Shown in pieces: positions 1 through 8,410 of a stretch of 64,000 bases of DNA. Positions within the stretch are counted from its first letter, which is position 1. The number at the start of each line of letters is the position of its first letter. The notes under the pieces were generated by a model that was not told the origin of the DNA, made no database searches, and was given only the letters and a program-made list of their open reading frames with translations. The stretch is from positions 1-64,000 of the forward strand of contig CAZLRF010000012.1 of the NCBI GenBank assembly GCA_964561785.1, in the 5' to 3' direction. The position numbers were made by a program, and so were the translations under genes. The stretch is from DATBSL01 sp964561785 (lineage in GTDB: Bacteria; Acidobacteriota; Vicinamibacteria; Fen-336).

Positions 1-10
1 CGTTTTTCGG

Positions 11-16
11 TAGACT
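11..16 (+). promoter_or_regulatory. -10 element (TAGACT) of the ABC exporter operon
   Basis: TAGACT lies 10 nt before the ATG at 27 and no Shine-Dalgarno sequence intervenes. It fits the TANNNT-before-start pattern seen at many first genes in this window. The -35 region would lie outside the window. Confidence 0.4.
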
Positions 17-26
17 GGACGCGCCC

Positions 27-989
27 ATGAATCCGATCGACCTTCCCCTGGTCGTCAAGGGGCTCAGCAAGAGCTACCGGGTCGGGCACGTTCTCCAGAA
101 GCGCCGCCCGGCCCTCGTCGACCTCGACCTCGATGTCCAGCGCGGGGAGATCCTGGGGTACGTCGGCCCGAACGGCTCCGGGAAGACCACGACCCTCAAG
201 CTGCTCGTGGGCCTGCTCCGCCCGGACCGGGGCGAGGGGTGGATCCTCGGCGAGCCGCTCGCCGCGCGGGCCTGGCGCTACCGCGTCGGCTACCTGCCGG
301 AGCACCCCTACCTCTACGACTACCTGACCCCCGCGGAGTACCTCGACTACGCGGGCCGCCTGTTCGGCCTGGCGGCCCCGGCGCGGCGCGAGCGCTCGCG
401 GGAGCTGCTCGCCCTCGTCGGCCTCGAGCGCTCGGCGGGCCTGCCGATGCGCCGCTTCTCGAAGGGCATGGTCCAGCGGGCGGGCCTCGCCCAGGCCCTC
501 CTCAACGACCCCGAGCTGCTCATCCTCGACGAGCCGATGTCGGGGCTCGACCCCATCGGCCGCCGCCTCGTGCGCGACCTGATCGTGGCCCAGCGCAAGG
601 CGGGCAAGACCGTGCTGTTCTCGACGCACATCCTCTCCGACGCCGAGACCCTGTGCGACCGCGTGGCGGTCCTGCGGGGGGGGAGCCTGCTCAAGGTCGG
701 TCCCCTCGGGGAGCTGCTCCGCCTCGACGTCGCCCACCTCGAGGTCCTCGCCTCGGGGCTCCCCGAGACGTTCCCGGGCCTCGAGGCGGCGGACCGCAGC
801 GAGCGCGTCGGCGACCGCGTGCGCCTCGAGGCGGCCGAGGGCCGGCTCGGCGGCCTCGTGGCGGCGATCGAGGCGGCGGGGGGGCGCGTGCTCTCGGTGC
901 AGCCGGTGCGCCAGTCGCTCGAGGACTACTTCTTCCGCGAGATGGGGGAGCCCCGCCCGGGCGGGGCGGACGCGTGGGGGGAGGGATGA
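27..989 (+). CDS. ABC transporter ATP-binding protein
   Basis: Cytoplasmic ATPase that powers the membrane partner encoded next. Walker A GPNGSGKTTT is at residues 47-56, the signature SKGMVQR at about 145-151, Walker B LLILDEP at about 164-170, followed by a D-loop (SGLDP) and the H-loop histidine near 201. The roughly 90-residue tail after the ATPase core is typical of ABC-2 exporters of the NatA/CcmA/NosF type. At 320 aa it is a normal length. The ATG has no Shine-Dalgarno sequence and sits 10 nt behind TAGACT. The stop overlaps the ATG of the permease (ATGA), so the two are translationally coupled. The substrate cannot be told from sequence. Confidence 0.93.
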   Translation: MNPIDLPLVVKGLSKSYRVGHVLQKRRPALVDLDLDVQRGEILGYVGPNGSGKTTTLKLLVGLLRPDRGEGWILGEPLAARAWRYRVGYLPEHPYLYDYLTPAEYLDYAGRLFGLAAPARRERSRELLALVGLERSAGLPMRRFSKGMVQRAGLAQALLNDPELLILDEPMSGLDPIGRRLVRDLIVAQRKAGKTVLFSTHILSDAETLCDRVAVLRGGSLLKVGPLGELLRLDVAHLEVLASGLPETFPGLEAADRSERVGDRVRLEAAEGRLGGLVAAIEAAGGRVLSVQPVRQSLEDYFFREMGEPRPGGADAWGEG

Positions 990-1753
990 GCCGGGTCCTC
1001 GCCGTCGCCGCCAACACCTTCCGCGAGACCGTGCGCGAGCGCGTCCTGTACAACCTCGTCTTCTTCGCGATCCTCATGACCCTGTCCGGGCTCCTGCTCG
1101 GCCAGCTCTCCATCCGGCAGGAGGCGAAGATCATCAAGGACGTCGGCCTCGCCGCGATGGACCTCTTCGGCACGCTCATCGCCGTCTTCATCGGGACCGG
1201 TCTCATCGCCAAGGAGATCGAGCGCCGCTCGCTCTACCCGCTGCTCGCCAAGCCCCTCTCGCGCGACGAGCTCTACCTCGGCAAGCTCGCCGGCCTCGCC
1301 TTCACCCTCCTCGTCAACGTCGCGGTCATGACGGCGGGGCTCTACCTGACGCTCCTCCTCACCCGGCGGTCGGTCGATCCCCTCCTCCTCGCCGCGGTGT
1401 ACCCGATCTTCCTCGGCCTCGTGCTGGTGGTCGCGATCGCGATGCTGTTCTCGACGGTGAGCTCCTCCTCCGCCCTCGCCTCCGTGTTCACGGTGGGCGT
1501 CGTGGTGGCCGGGCGCTTCACCGACGTTGTCCGCAACATGCGCGAGGTGGCCCCCGGGGTGCCGGGCTGGCTCGTGGAGCTGCTCTACGCGGCGCTGCCG
1601 AACTTCCGCAACTTCGACTTCAAGGACCGCGTGGCCTACGGCGATCCCGTTCCCGTCGGCGTGCTCGCCTGGGTCACCGCCTATGCGGCGGCGTACGTCG
1701 CGATCGCCGTGCTCGCCGGGCTCCTCTCGTTCCGCTCGCGGGACTTCCAGTGA
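986..1753 (+). CDS. ABC-2 family transporter permease
   Basis: Integral membrane subunit of about 255 aa with around six predicted hydrophobic helices, beginning with an N-terminal amphipathic segment (ANTFRETVRERVLYN) common in NosY-like ABC-2 permeases. The cytoplasmic stretch IAKEIERRSLYPLLAKP, ending in a run like LLAKPLSR, is the conserved ABC-2 loop that contacts the ATPase. Its ATG overlaps the stop of the ATPase gene and its own TGA overlaps the GTG of the next gene, so the three form a coupled operon. Probably an exporter; cargo unknown. Confidence 0.88.
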   Translation: MSRVLAVAANTFRETVRERVLYNLVFFAILMTLSGLLLGQLSIRQEAKIIKDVGLAAMDLFGTLIAVFIGTGLIAKEIERRSLYPLLAKPLSRDELYLGKLAGLAFTLLVNVAVMTAGLYLTLLLTRRSVDPLLLAAVYPIFLGLVLVVAIAMLFSTVSSSSALASVFTVGVVVAGRFTDVVRNMREVAPGVPGWLVELLYAALPNFRNFDFKDRVAYGDPVPVGVLAWVTAYAAAYVAIAVLAGLLSFRSRDFQ

Positions 1754-2643
1754 GGCGCCTCCCTCTCCTCGCCCTCCTCGCCCTCGCCCCGCTCGTCCCC
1801 TGGACGCAGTCCCACATCGACCGGCGGGTCGGCACCTTCCGCGCCCAGGAGGAGGTGCTCTACCTCTGGTCGGGCGAGCAGGTGAAGCGGTTGTTTCCCG
1901 GCTTCGAGACGCTCGCCGCCGACGTCTACTGGCTGCGCACCGTGCAGTACTTCGGAGGGGAGCGGCTGTTCGCCCGGGACAAGAGGTTCGAGCTGCTGCG
2001 TCCCCTCGTCGACATCGCGACGACGCTCGACCCCCGCCTCGAGATCGCCTACCGCTACGGCGCGATCTTCCTGAGCGAGCCACCCCCGGTGGGCGCGGGG
2101 CGGCCGCGGGAGGGCATCGAGCTGCTCGAGAAGGGGGTGAAGAGCCTGCCCCTGTCGTGGCGGCTCCGCCAGGACCTGGGGTTCTTCCACCACATCTTCC
2201 TCGGGGAGAGCCGGCGGGCGGCGGAGATCCTCCTCGAGGCGGCCGAGATCCCGGGGGCCGCGTTCTGGCTGCGGCTGCTCGCCGCCGACGTCCTCAAGGA
2301 GGGCGGCGACCGTGAGCTCTCCCGGCGGATGTGGCGGCAGATGTACGAGCAGGCGGAGGAGGGGATCATCCGGAACAACGCGAAGCTGCGCCTCGAGATC
2401 CTCGACTCGCTCGACCGCGCCGACGCCCTCGCCGCCGCCGCGGCCGAGCACCGCCGCCGGACGGGGCGCTTCCCGGCGCGCCTCGAGGACCTGCGCGCCG
2501 CCGGCCTGTGGCGGGGGCCGCTCGAGGACGTCGCGGGCGTCCCGTTCGGCTATGATCGGGAGGTGGGACGCGTCTTCATCTCCAGGAGCTCGCCCCTCTG
2601 GCGGCCGGAGCCCGAACGCGTCGCCGGAGGAAGCCAGGAATGA
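1750..2643 (+). CDS. Helical-repeat (TPR-like) protein of the ABC operon
   Basis: 297 aa, GTG start overlapping the permease stop. A short N-terminal hydrophobic segment (LPLLALLALAPLVPW) looks like a signal peptide or membrane anchor. The rest is alpha-helical, with TPR-like pairs around residues 60-200 (for example LVDIATTLDPRLEIAYRYG and ILLEAAEIPGAAFWLRLLA). I do not recognise a named family. The C-terminal part (RRTGRFPARLEDLRAAG) resembles a segment common in secreted Acidobacteria-type and Deltaproteobacteria-type proteins. Tight coupling with the transporter suggests a periplasmic or membrane accessory role; this is inference. Confidence 0.72.
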   Translation: MRRLPLLALLALAPLVPWTQSHIDRRVGTFRAQEEVLYLWSGEQVKRLFPGFETLAADVYWLRTVQYFGGERLFARDKRFELLRPLVDIATTLDPRLEIAYRYGAIFLSEPPPVGAGRPREGIELLEKGVKSLPLSWRLRQDLGFFHHIFLGESRRAAEILLEAAEIPGAAFWLRLLAADVLKEGGDRELSRRMWRQMYEQAEEGIIRNNAKLRLEILDSLDRADALAAAAAEHRRRTGRFPARLEDLRAAGLWRGPLEDVAGVPFGYDREVGRVFISRSSPLWRPEPERVAGGSQE

Positions 2644-3131
2644 CCCGATCGACGGCCGCCGCCGCGCTGTTCGCCCTCGCCCTCGCCCATCCCGCCGCGG
2701 CGCAGATGGCCCAGCCCCAGCCGGCGCCCAGCAAGGGGGCGATCGTCCCCGCGTTCGAGACGCTGGGGATCGACGGCAAGCCCCGCAAGGTCGACTTCCC
2801 GAAGGGCTCGAAGACGGTCGTCCTCTTCTTCCTGAGCGGCTGCCCGAGCTGCCACAAGATGATCCCGGAGTGGAACCGGGCGTACGAGCGGCGTGCGAAG
2901 GGCCTCGAGGTCGTGGGTGTCCTCATGGACCAGGAGCCGCCCGGCTTCTGGAGCACGATCTCGATCACGTTCCCCGTGCTGCGCTCTCCGGGCAGCGCGT
3001 TCCTGCGCGGCCTCAACGTCAACCGCGCGCCGCTCACCCTGCGCGTCGGCGAAGGGGGCCGCGTCGAGGACCTCGCCCTCGGTGTCGTCGACCCCATCCG
3101 CCTCGGGGAGCTCTTCGCCCCGCCGAAGTGA
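2640..3131 (+). CDS. Secreted thioredoxin-like (TlpA/redoxin family) protein
   Basis: 163 aa with a clear signal peptide (cleavage near AAAQM, residues about 19-23). The thioredoxin fold has the active-site pair CPSC at 68-71 in the context FFLSGCPSCHKMIPEWN, and a cis-proline region near NRAPLTLRV. This is the TlpA/AhpC-TSA superfamily, acting as a periplasmic thiol oxidoreductase. A good Shine-Dalgarno sequence (GGAGGAAG) precedes the ATG, which overlaps the stop of the upstream gene. It could supply reduced thiols for a partner in the same operon; the specific client is unknown. Confidence 0.82.
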   Translation: MTRSTAAAALFALALAHPAAAQMAQPQPAPSKGAIVPAFETLGIDGKPRKVDFPKGSKTVVLFFLSGCPSCHKMIPEWNRAYERRAKGLEVVGVLMDQEPPGFWSTISITFPVLRSPGSAFLRGLNVNRAPLTLRVGEGGRVEDLALGVVDPIRLGELFAPPK

Positions 3132-3140
3132 GGCGGCGAC

Positions 3141-3878
3141 CTACGCCCGGGCGAAGCGCACGAGCGCCCGCAGCCCGGTGAGAGAGGCCACCGCTCCCGT
3201 CGCGCGGTCGAAGGCCATCAGCGGTCCGGCGAGCGCCCCGGGCAGGAGCGAGGCCGGCCGGAAGCCCAGGCTCAGCAGGTAGGCGAAGGTGTTGAGCGGC
3301 ACGACCCGGGGCGGGCGGAAGCCCAGCTCGGCCCACCGCGACGCCGGCGTCGTCCGGAGCATCTTCCACGGCACCGCCGCGTCGCCGTCGAAGCTGTCCT
3401 TGCCCGTGCCCGGGAACGGGTCCCACGGGTCGACCCCCAGCCGGCAGTCCTCCTGGTGGAGGAAGCGATAGACCGGCCACGACAGCGGCGTGATCCAGGG
3501 CTCGACGAGGGCGAGCGCGCCGCCGGGACGCAGCACCCGCGCCGCCTCGCGGAAGAACGCGGCCGGCGCCGCGAGATGGTGGAGCACGTCGAGCCCGACC
3601 ACCGCGTCGACGCACGCCCCGGCGAGGGGCAGGCGCCCCGCGTCGGCAGCGAGGACGTTCCACGGGGCGGGGTGCAGGTCCGACGCCACCCAGCGCAGGT
3701 CGGGCCGCAGGCGCCGGGCCGCCTCGCCGAGGAAGCCCGGCCCCGCCCCGACCTCGAGCACCCGCGCCCCGGGCGGGGCGGCCTCGAGGAGAGCCTGGAA
3801 CCACGGCTCGTAGACGCGGCCGAGGACGGGCTTCCCGCCCCAGAGCCGCCGGTGCTCGAGCAGGCGCTCGAGGCTCAC
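3141..3878 (-). CDS. Class I SAM-dependent methyltransferase
   Basis: 245 aa, GTG start. Motif I VLEVGAGPGFLG is at residues 40-51, and the post-motif DAVVGLDVLHHL near 90-100 is typical of Methyltransf_11 enzymes. It lies 7 bp behind the fused methyltransferase-glycosyltransferase gene in the same orientation, so it probably acts in the same glycan or lipid modification route. The C-terminal third (FAYLLSLGFRPASLLPG) is hydrophobic and may contact membrane. The substrate is not inferable. It converges on the thioredoxin-like gene with a 9-bp gap. Confidence 0.82.
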   Translation of the reverse strand: MSLERLLEHRRLWGGKPVLGRVYEPWFQALLEAAPPGARVLEVGAGPGFLGEAARRLRPDLRWVASDLHPAPWNVLAADAGRLPLAGACVDAVVGLDVLHHLAAPAAFFREAARVLRPGGALALVEPWITPLSWPVYRFLHQEDCRLGVDPWDPFPGTGKDSFDGDAAVPWKMLRTTPASRWAELGFRPPRVVPLNTFAYLLSLGFRPASLLPGALAGPLMAFDRATGAVASLTGLRALVRFARA

Positions 3879-3885
3879 GCGGGCC

Positions 3886-5349
3886 TCAGAGGCACTTCAG
3901 CTTGCGCGCGGCGAACGCGCTCATCTGCAGCAGCAGCCACCCGTGGCGGAAGCGGGAGATGTTCGTCTCGCCGTAGCGCCGCTCGTGGTAGCGCACCGCG
4001 AGGTCGGCGATCCTGAGGTTGAGCCGCGCGGCCCCGAACAGCAGGTCGAAGTCGCCGAAGGGGTCGAAGTCCCCGAAGTAGGAGCGGTTCGCCGCGATCC
4101 GCTCGTAGTCCTCCCTCCACAGCGCCTTCGTCCCGCACAGCGTGTCGCGCACCTGCTGCCCGAGCAGCCACGAGAACAGGAACGCGAAGAACTTGTTCGC
4201 GAGCAGGTTCAGGAAGCGCATCGCCCTGCCCTCCATCGGGTAGACGAGGCGCGAGCCGTTCACCATCTCGCACTTGCCGCGCGCGAGCGCGTCCACGAAC
4301 TTCGGCACGTCGGCGGGGGCGACCCCCATGTCGGAGTCGAGGATGAGCAGAACGTCGCCCTTCGCCTGGGCGAAGCCGAAGCGCACCGCGTCGCCCTTGC
4401 CGCGGCCCGGCTGCCGGAAGGCGCGCAGCGGCAGCGAAGGGTTCTCCTCGATCGTGCGCTGGATGACGGCGGCAGTGTCGTCGGTCGAGTTTCCCTCCAC
4501 GAACAGGAACTCCGAGCCCTCCGGCAGCCGGGGCAGGGCGGCCACCAGGGGGCGGATGTGGCCCGCCTCGTTGCGGCAGGGGATGACGACGCTGACCGTC
4601 GGGCTCTTCGGGCGCGAGGACGCGGAGCGGGCCGGCGACGGCCGGGCCACGATCCCGAACACGAGCGAGAACGCCTCCAGCAGGGGCAGCCGGCCGAGGT
4701 AGCGGTTCGCGAGGTCGGCGAGGAGGGGGACGCGCACCGGGCACACGAGGTGCGCGTCGTCGCGGACCACCTCGAAGTCCGCGAGGGCGAGCATGTTCTT
4801 GATCTCCTCGGGCGGGAGCCAGGCCTCCGGGGGCTGCTCGTACTTCCAGCCGAGGAGCTCCGCGAGGCGCAGGAGCGGCTGCCAGAGGCGGCTGTAGCTG
4901 TAGATGAGGACGCGGGTCCGGTCGTGGCTCACCGCGCGCAGCCCCTCGATCGTACGCTGCACGTCCGTGAGGTGGGTGACCACGTTCACGAGGAGAATCA
5001 CGTCGAAGGGCCCGCCCGCCTCGGCCAGGACCGCGGGGTCCGCGACGTCGCCCAGGACGAACCTCAGGCTCTCCCGGCCGTAGCGCTCGCGCGCCTCCCG
5101 GATCGCCGGAGCGGACACGTCGACGCCGACGCCGTACGAGGGCTCGAGCGCCGAGAGCAGGTGACCGGCGCCGCACCCGAGGTCCAGCACCCGCAGGCCC
5201 CTCGGCACCCGCACCCGGAGGATCCGCGTGAGCGAGTCGTAGTAGTAGCGGTGGCGCCGGCGCGAGCGCTCGATGCCCTCGTGGTGGCTCTCGTAGAACC
5301 GGCGGACCTCGTCGAGGATCGGGTCGGCCGCGGCGCTCGTCTCCCCCAT
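3886..5349 (-). CDS. Fusion protein: SAM methyltransferase plus family 2 glycosyltransferase
   Basis: 487 aa with two complete catalytic domains. Residues about 1-240 form a methyltransferase (VLDLGCGAGHLL at 54-65, DVILLVNVVTHL later). Residues about 250-487 form a GT-A glycosyltransferase (VSVVIPCRNEAGHI, then LILDSDMGVA as the metal-binding DXD region, and a C-terminal amphipathic stretch), similar to dolichol-phosphate-mannose-synthase-type GT2 enzymes. Such fusions are uncommon. The likely product is a glycosylated and methylated polyprenyl-linked or surface glycan; this is inference. The start ATG lacks a Shine-Dalgarno sequence and is preceded at 9 nt by TAACTT. Confidence 0.85.
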   Translation of the reverse strand: MGETSAAADPILDEVRRFYESHHEGIERSRRRHRYYYDSLTRILRVRVPRGLRVLDLGCGAGHLLSALEPSYGVGVDVSAPAIREARERYGRESLRFVLGDVADPAVLAEAGGPFDVILLVNVVTHLTDVQRTIEGLRAVSHDRTRVLIYSYSRLWQPLLRLAELLGWKYEQPPEAWLPPEEIKNMLALADFEVVRDDAHLVCPVRVPLLADLANRYLGRLPLLEAFSLVFGIVARPSPARSASSRPKSPTVSVVIPCRNEAGHIRPLVAALPRLPEGSEFLFVEGNSTDDTAAVIQRTIEENPSLPLRAFRQPGRGKGDAVRFGFAQAKGDVLLILDSDMGVAPADVPKFVDALARGKCEMVNGSRLVYPMEGRAMRFLNLLANKFFAFLFSWLLGQQVRDTLCGTKALWREDYERIAANRSYFGDFDPFGDFDLLFGAARLNLRIADLAVRYHERRYGETNISRFRHGWLLLQMSAFAARKLKCL

Positions 5350-5358
5350 GCGCAGGTG

Positions 5359-5364
5359 AAGTTA
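5359..5364 (-). promoter_or_regulatory. -10 element (TAACTT, extended TGC) before the fused glycosyltransferase gene
   Basis: On the minus strand TGC-TAACTT ends 9 nt before the ATG at 5349. No Shine-Dalgarno sequence follows, so a leaderless or near-leaderless transcript is predicted. No convincing -35 element was seen. Confidence 0.4.
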
Positions 5365-5475
5365 GCACGGAAAACCATGCCCGCCCGGGGCGCGGGGACG
5401 CCGCCGTCGCGGGTCGCCTGGCGTCCGCTCTCAGACGGCGAGAGGATGGCCTCGCGTCGTGCGGGTCGGGCGCGA

Positions 5476-7539
5476 CTACTGGTAGAGCCAGTAGTGGAAC
5501 GAGGCGTAGCGGCCGGAGAGCACGAGCTCGGTCGTGCCCTCCCCGACGAACGCGGCGGGGATGCGCAGGACGTGCTCGTTCCAGCCGGGCCGGTTCTCTC
5601 GCTCTGCGCGCAGGGCCTCTCTCCCTCCGGCGCGGACGACGATCCCCGCGACCGGGACGTCGACGCTGGCGGCGGCCGCGCCCTGGGCGCGGCGCGCCAC
5701 CGCGACGACCGTGGAGCGGGTGCGCAGGACGATCACGAGGTCCTTCCCGGCGCGGGTGCGCACGCGGAAGGACTCCCGGCCGAGGACGAGGCGCCCCGCG
5801 TCGGCCATCTCGGCCTCCCCGCCCGGGAGCGGGGCGGGGGAGATTGCGACCGCCCCGGAGAGGAGGAGCTCCCCGTGGCGGGACACGACGCGGTAGCCGT
5901 GCGCGGCCTCGTCGCGCGGGTCGCACACGTCGAGGCGGTCTGTCTCCGCGAGACCCGCGACCGCCGCCCGCGCGTCGTCGAAGACGGGCGCTTCGCCGCG
6001 CCCGAGGAGATCCCAGCGGGCGCGGAGGAGGACGAGGTCGTCGCCGAAGCTGGTGGTCTCGTAGAGAGGCGGCAGGACCGAGACCGACCGGAGGAGCTCC
6101 GAGCCGTCGAGAGACGAGCGGGCGAGCAGCAGGAAGGCCGGCCGCTCCGCGGCGGGCGTGCGCTCGAGGACCTCGTACGCGACGGCCTCGCGCTCCCCGG
6201 GCCGGCCGCCGACGAAGGCGGCGCTCGTGACCCCGTGGAGGTTGAGGTTGCGGTGGCCGGTCAGGTACTCGACGCTGGTCGCGGCGTTGGCGATCGCGAC
6301 CCCCGGGGGCAGGTGGCGGCGGATGAAGTCCGCCATCGGGATCTCGCGCCGCCAGGTCTCGCCCGCCATCTGGGCGTAGACGGCGGCGAAGCGCAGGGTG
6401 GAGAGAAGGCCGAGGACGACGAAGAGGCCCGCCCCCGCGCGGAAGAGGGCGCGCTCGAGCGCCGCGTCGTCCCGCGCGGCGAGCCGGGTGAGAACGGCGA
6501 GCCCGACGGCGGCGAATGCCAGGAGGCCGGGGAACGCCCACATGAGGTAGCGGTGGAAGTGGACGCCCATGAAGACGTTCGGCCCGACGAGGGCGAACAC
6601 GGCGGCGACGAGGGCGAGCCACGCGCGGGCGGCGAAACGCAGGCCCTCCGGCGGGCGGACCCCGGCGAGGAGGACGAGGACGAGGGCGAGGGGCGGGAAG
6701 AAGAACGGCGCCTGCCCCTGGGCGAAGCCGATCGGGACCTCCGCGGGGTACAGGCCGAGGAGCAGGCCGCGCAGGACGTCGACGCCGTACTTCGAGGCCG
6801 CGGCGAGGGCCTCGACGGGGCCGTCGCTCGGGAGGAGCGACTTCTCGCCAACCGAGGTCTGGAGCCACGAGCCGGTCAAGACGCGCTGCAGGCCCAGCAC
6901 GAGGAGCGCGGCGAGCGTCGGCAGCCACGGGAGGAGCCTCTCGCGCCGCGAGCGCGCGGGCAAAGCGAGGCTCGCCCCGCCCAGCCCCAGGGCCAGCGGC
7001 AAACCCTCGGGCCGCGCGAGGGCCAGGAGCGAGCCGGCGACGGCGAGGCCGGCCGCCCCTTCCCCCTGTGCGAAGGCGAGCCAGCGGTCGAGGAGGAGAA
7101 GCGACAGGACGAGGAAGAGGGCGATGTCGGAGCCGTAGAGGAAGCCCCAGACGACGGGGCCGCCGAGGGCGACGAGAGCGCCGGCGAGGAGGCCCTCGCG
7201 GCGGGAGGCGAGGCGAAAGGCGACGCGGACCGCGAGCGGGATCGACGCCAGGTAGAAGGCGGTCCCGAGGAGGACGGCGAAGGCGACGAGGCCCTCGCCC
7301 CGTGCGCCGAGGGCGTGGGCGGCGGCCAGGACCGCCGTGTGCAGGAGGCTCGTCGAGCCGGTGGTCGGCGCGTCCGCGGCGTCGTAGCGGAAGGGGTGGC
7401 CCTCGGCCATCGCCTTCGCGTACTGCGCGACAACGAGGAGGTCGCTCACCTGGGGCACGACGTGCCCCCCGGTCGTCCAGAGCATGAGCCCGAGGAAGAG
7501 GCAGGCGACGAGGAGGCCGACCCCGAGGAGGGCGCGCAC
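5476..7539 (-). CDS. Polytopic membrane glycosyltransferase (PMT/ArnT-like, GT-C fold)
   Basis: 687 aa. The N-terminal about 430 residues contain about ten hydrophobic helices. The first periplasmic loop (QVSDLLVVAQYAKAMAEG) has the acidic residue and layout of GT-C enzymes that use polyprenyl-phosphate sugars. The C-terminal about 220 residues are soluble with beta-rich segments, probably periplasmic. It is next to GT2/methyltransferase genes, consistent with the GT2 making a lipid-linked sugar that this enzyme transfers. The GTG start lacks a Shine-Dalgarno sequence and follows TAAGAT by 6 nt. The exact family is uncertain; it could be a membrane protein of unassigned function. Confidence 0.66.
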   Translation of the reverse strand: MRALLGVGLLVACLFLGLMLWTTGGHVVPQVSDLLVVAQYAKAMAEGHPFRYDAADAPTTGSTSLLHTAVLAAAHALGARGEGLVAFAVLLGTAFYLASIPLAVRVAFRLASRREGLLAGALVALGGPVVWGFLYGSDIALFLVLSLLLLDRWLAFAQGEGAAGLAVAGSLLALARPEGLPLALGLGGASLALPARSRRERLLPWLPTLAALLVLGLQRVLTGSWLQTSVGEKSLLPSDGPVEALAAASKYGVDVLRGLLLGLYPAEVPIGFAQGQAPFFFPPLALVLVLLAGVRPPEGLRFAARAWLALVAAVFALVGPNVFMGVHFHRYLMWAFPGLLAFAAVGLAVLTRLAARDDAALERALFRAGAGLFVVLGLLSTLRFAAVYAQMAGETWRREIPMADFIRRHLPPGVAIANAATSVEYLTGHRNLNLHGVTSAAFVGGRPGEREAVAYEVLERTPAAERPAFLLLARSSLDGSELLRSVSVLPPLYETTSFGDDLVLLRARWDLLGRGEAPVFDDARAAVAGLAETDRLDVCDPRDEAAHGYRVVSRHGELLLSGAVAISPAPLPGGEAEMADAGRLVLGRESFRVRTRAGKDLVIVLRTRSTVVAVARRAQGAAAASVDVPVAGIVVRAGGREALRAERENRPGWNEHVLRIPAAFVGEGTTELVLSGRYASFHYWLYQ

Positions 7540-7545
7540 GGGCGG

Positions 7546-7551
7546 ATCTTA
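7546..7551 (-). promoter_or_regulatory. -10 element (TAAGAT, extended TGC) before the membrane glycosyltransferase gene
   Basis: TGC-TAAGAT on the minus strand ends 6 nt before the GTG at 7539, placing the expected transcription start on the start codon. No ribosome-binding site is possible between them. Confidence 0.45.
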
Positions 7552-7591
7552 GCAGGGCGCTGCCTTGACTCGCGGGGGAGGGGGCTCCAAG

Positions 7592-8410
7592 ATGCGCGCG
7601 GGCATGCCCGCTCCCGACTGGTCGCTGCTCCTGCGGACGCCGGCCTTCGAGACGACCGCCCTGCTCCTCGGGCTGGTGGTCGGCAGCTTCGCCAACGTCT
7701 GCATCCACCGCCTGCCCCGCAGGGAGTCGATCGTGACGCCCCCCTCGAGCTGCCCGGCCTGCGGGTCCCGGATTCGCGCACGCGACAACGTGCCCGTCCT
7801 CGGGTGGCTGCTCCTGCGGGGCCGCTGCCGCGACTGCCGCGCGGCGATCTCCTGGCGATACCCCGCGGTCGAGGCCGCGAACGGGCTGATGTGGCTGGCG
7901 CTCGCCGCCCTCCGGGGCCCTGCCCCCCGCACCTTCGTGCTCATGGGGCTCGTGAGCGCGCTCCTCGTGCTCGCTCTGGTGGACCTCGACCACCAGATCC
8001 TCCCCGACGCGATCACGCTGCCCGGCACCGCCCTCGGCCTCACCGCGACCGCCCTGCCGGGCTGGCCGGTGGCCCCGCTGCACGCGGCGGCGGCCGCGGC
8101 GGGCGGATGGCTCGCCTTCGCCGGCGTCGCGAAGGCCTACGAGAAGGTGCGGGGGGTGGAGGGGCTCGGGCAGGGCGACTGGAAGATGGCGGCGCTGCTC
8201 GGGGCCTTCCTCGGCTGGCAGAAGATGCTGCTGACCGTCCTCCTCGCGTCGGTCGCGGGCACGCTGGTCGGACTCGCCGCGATCGCGCTGCGGGGCCGCG
8301 ACCTGCGCCACGCTCTGCCCCTCGGCACCTTCCTCGGCATCGCCGGCATCGGGGTCGTCTTCCTCGGCGACGCCATCCTCGCCTGGTACAGGGGGCTTCT
8401 CGGTGGCTGA
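7592..8410 (+). CDS. pilD: Prepilin peptidase / N-methyltransferase (PilD/GspO type, family A24)
   Basis: Inner-membrane aspartyl protease that cleaves and N-methylates type IV prepilins such as those encoded 1.5 kb downstream. Counting from the ATG at 7592, the zinc-binding cysteines are C54, C57, C79 and C82. The catalytic aspartates are in DLDHQILPD (near 131-139) and GQGDWK (near 193-198, the GxGD site). About seven hydrophobic helices follow the short N-terminus. The ATG at 7592 is preferred over a TTG at 7565 because GGGGGAGGGGG lies just upstream of it. The stop overlaps the GTG of the kinase gene by 8 nt. Confidence 0.93.
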   Translation: MRAGMPAPDWSLLLRTPAFETTALLLGLVVGSFANVCIHRLPRRESIVTPPSSCPACGSRIRARDNVPVLGWLLLRGRCRDCRAAISWRYPAVEAANGLMWLALAALRGPAPRTFVLMGLVSALLVLALVDLDHQILPDAITLPGTALGLTATALPGWPVAPLHAAAAAAGGWLAFAGVAKAYEKVRGVEGLGQGDWKMAALLGAFLGWQKMLLTVLLASVAGTLVGLAAIALRGRDLRHALPLGTFLGIAGIGVVFLGDAILAWYRGLLGG

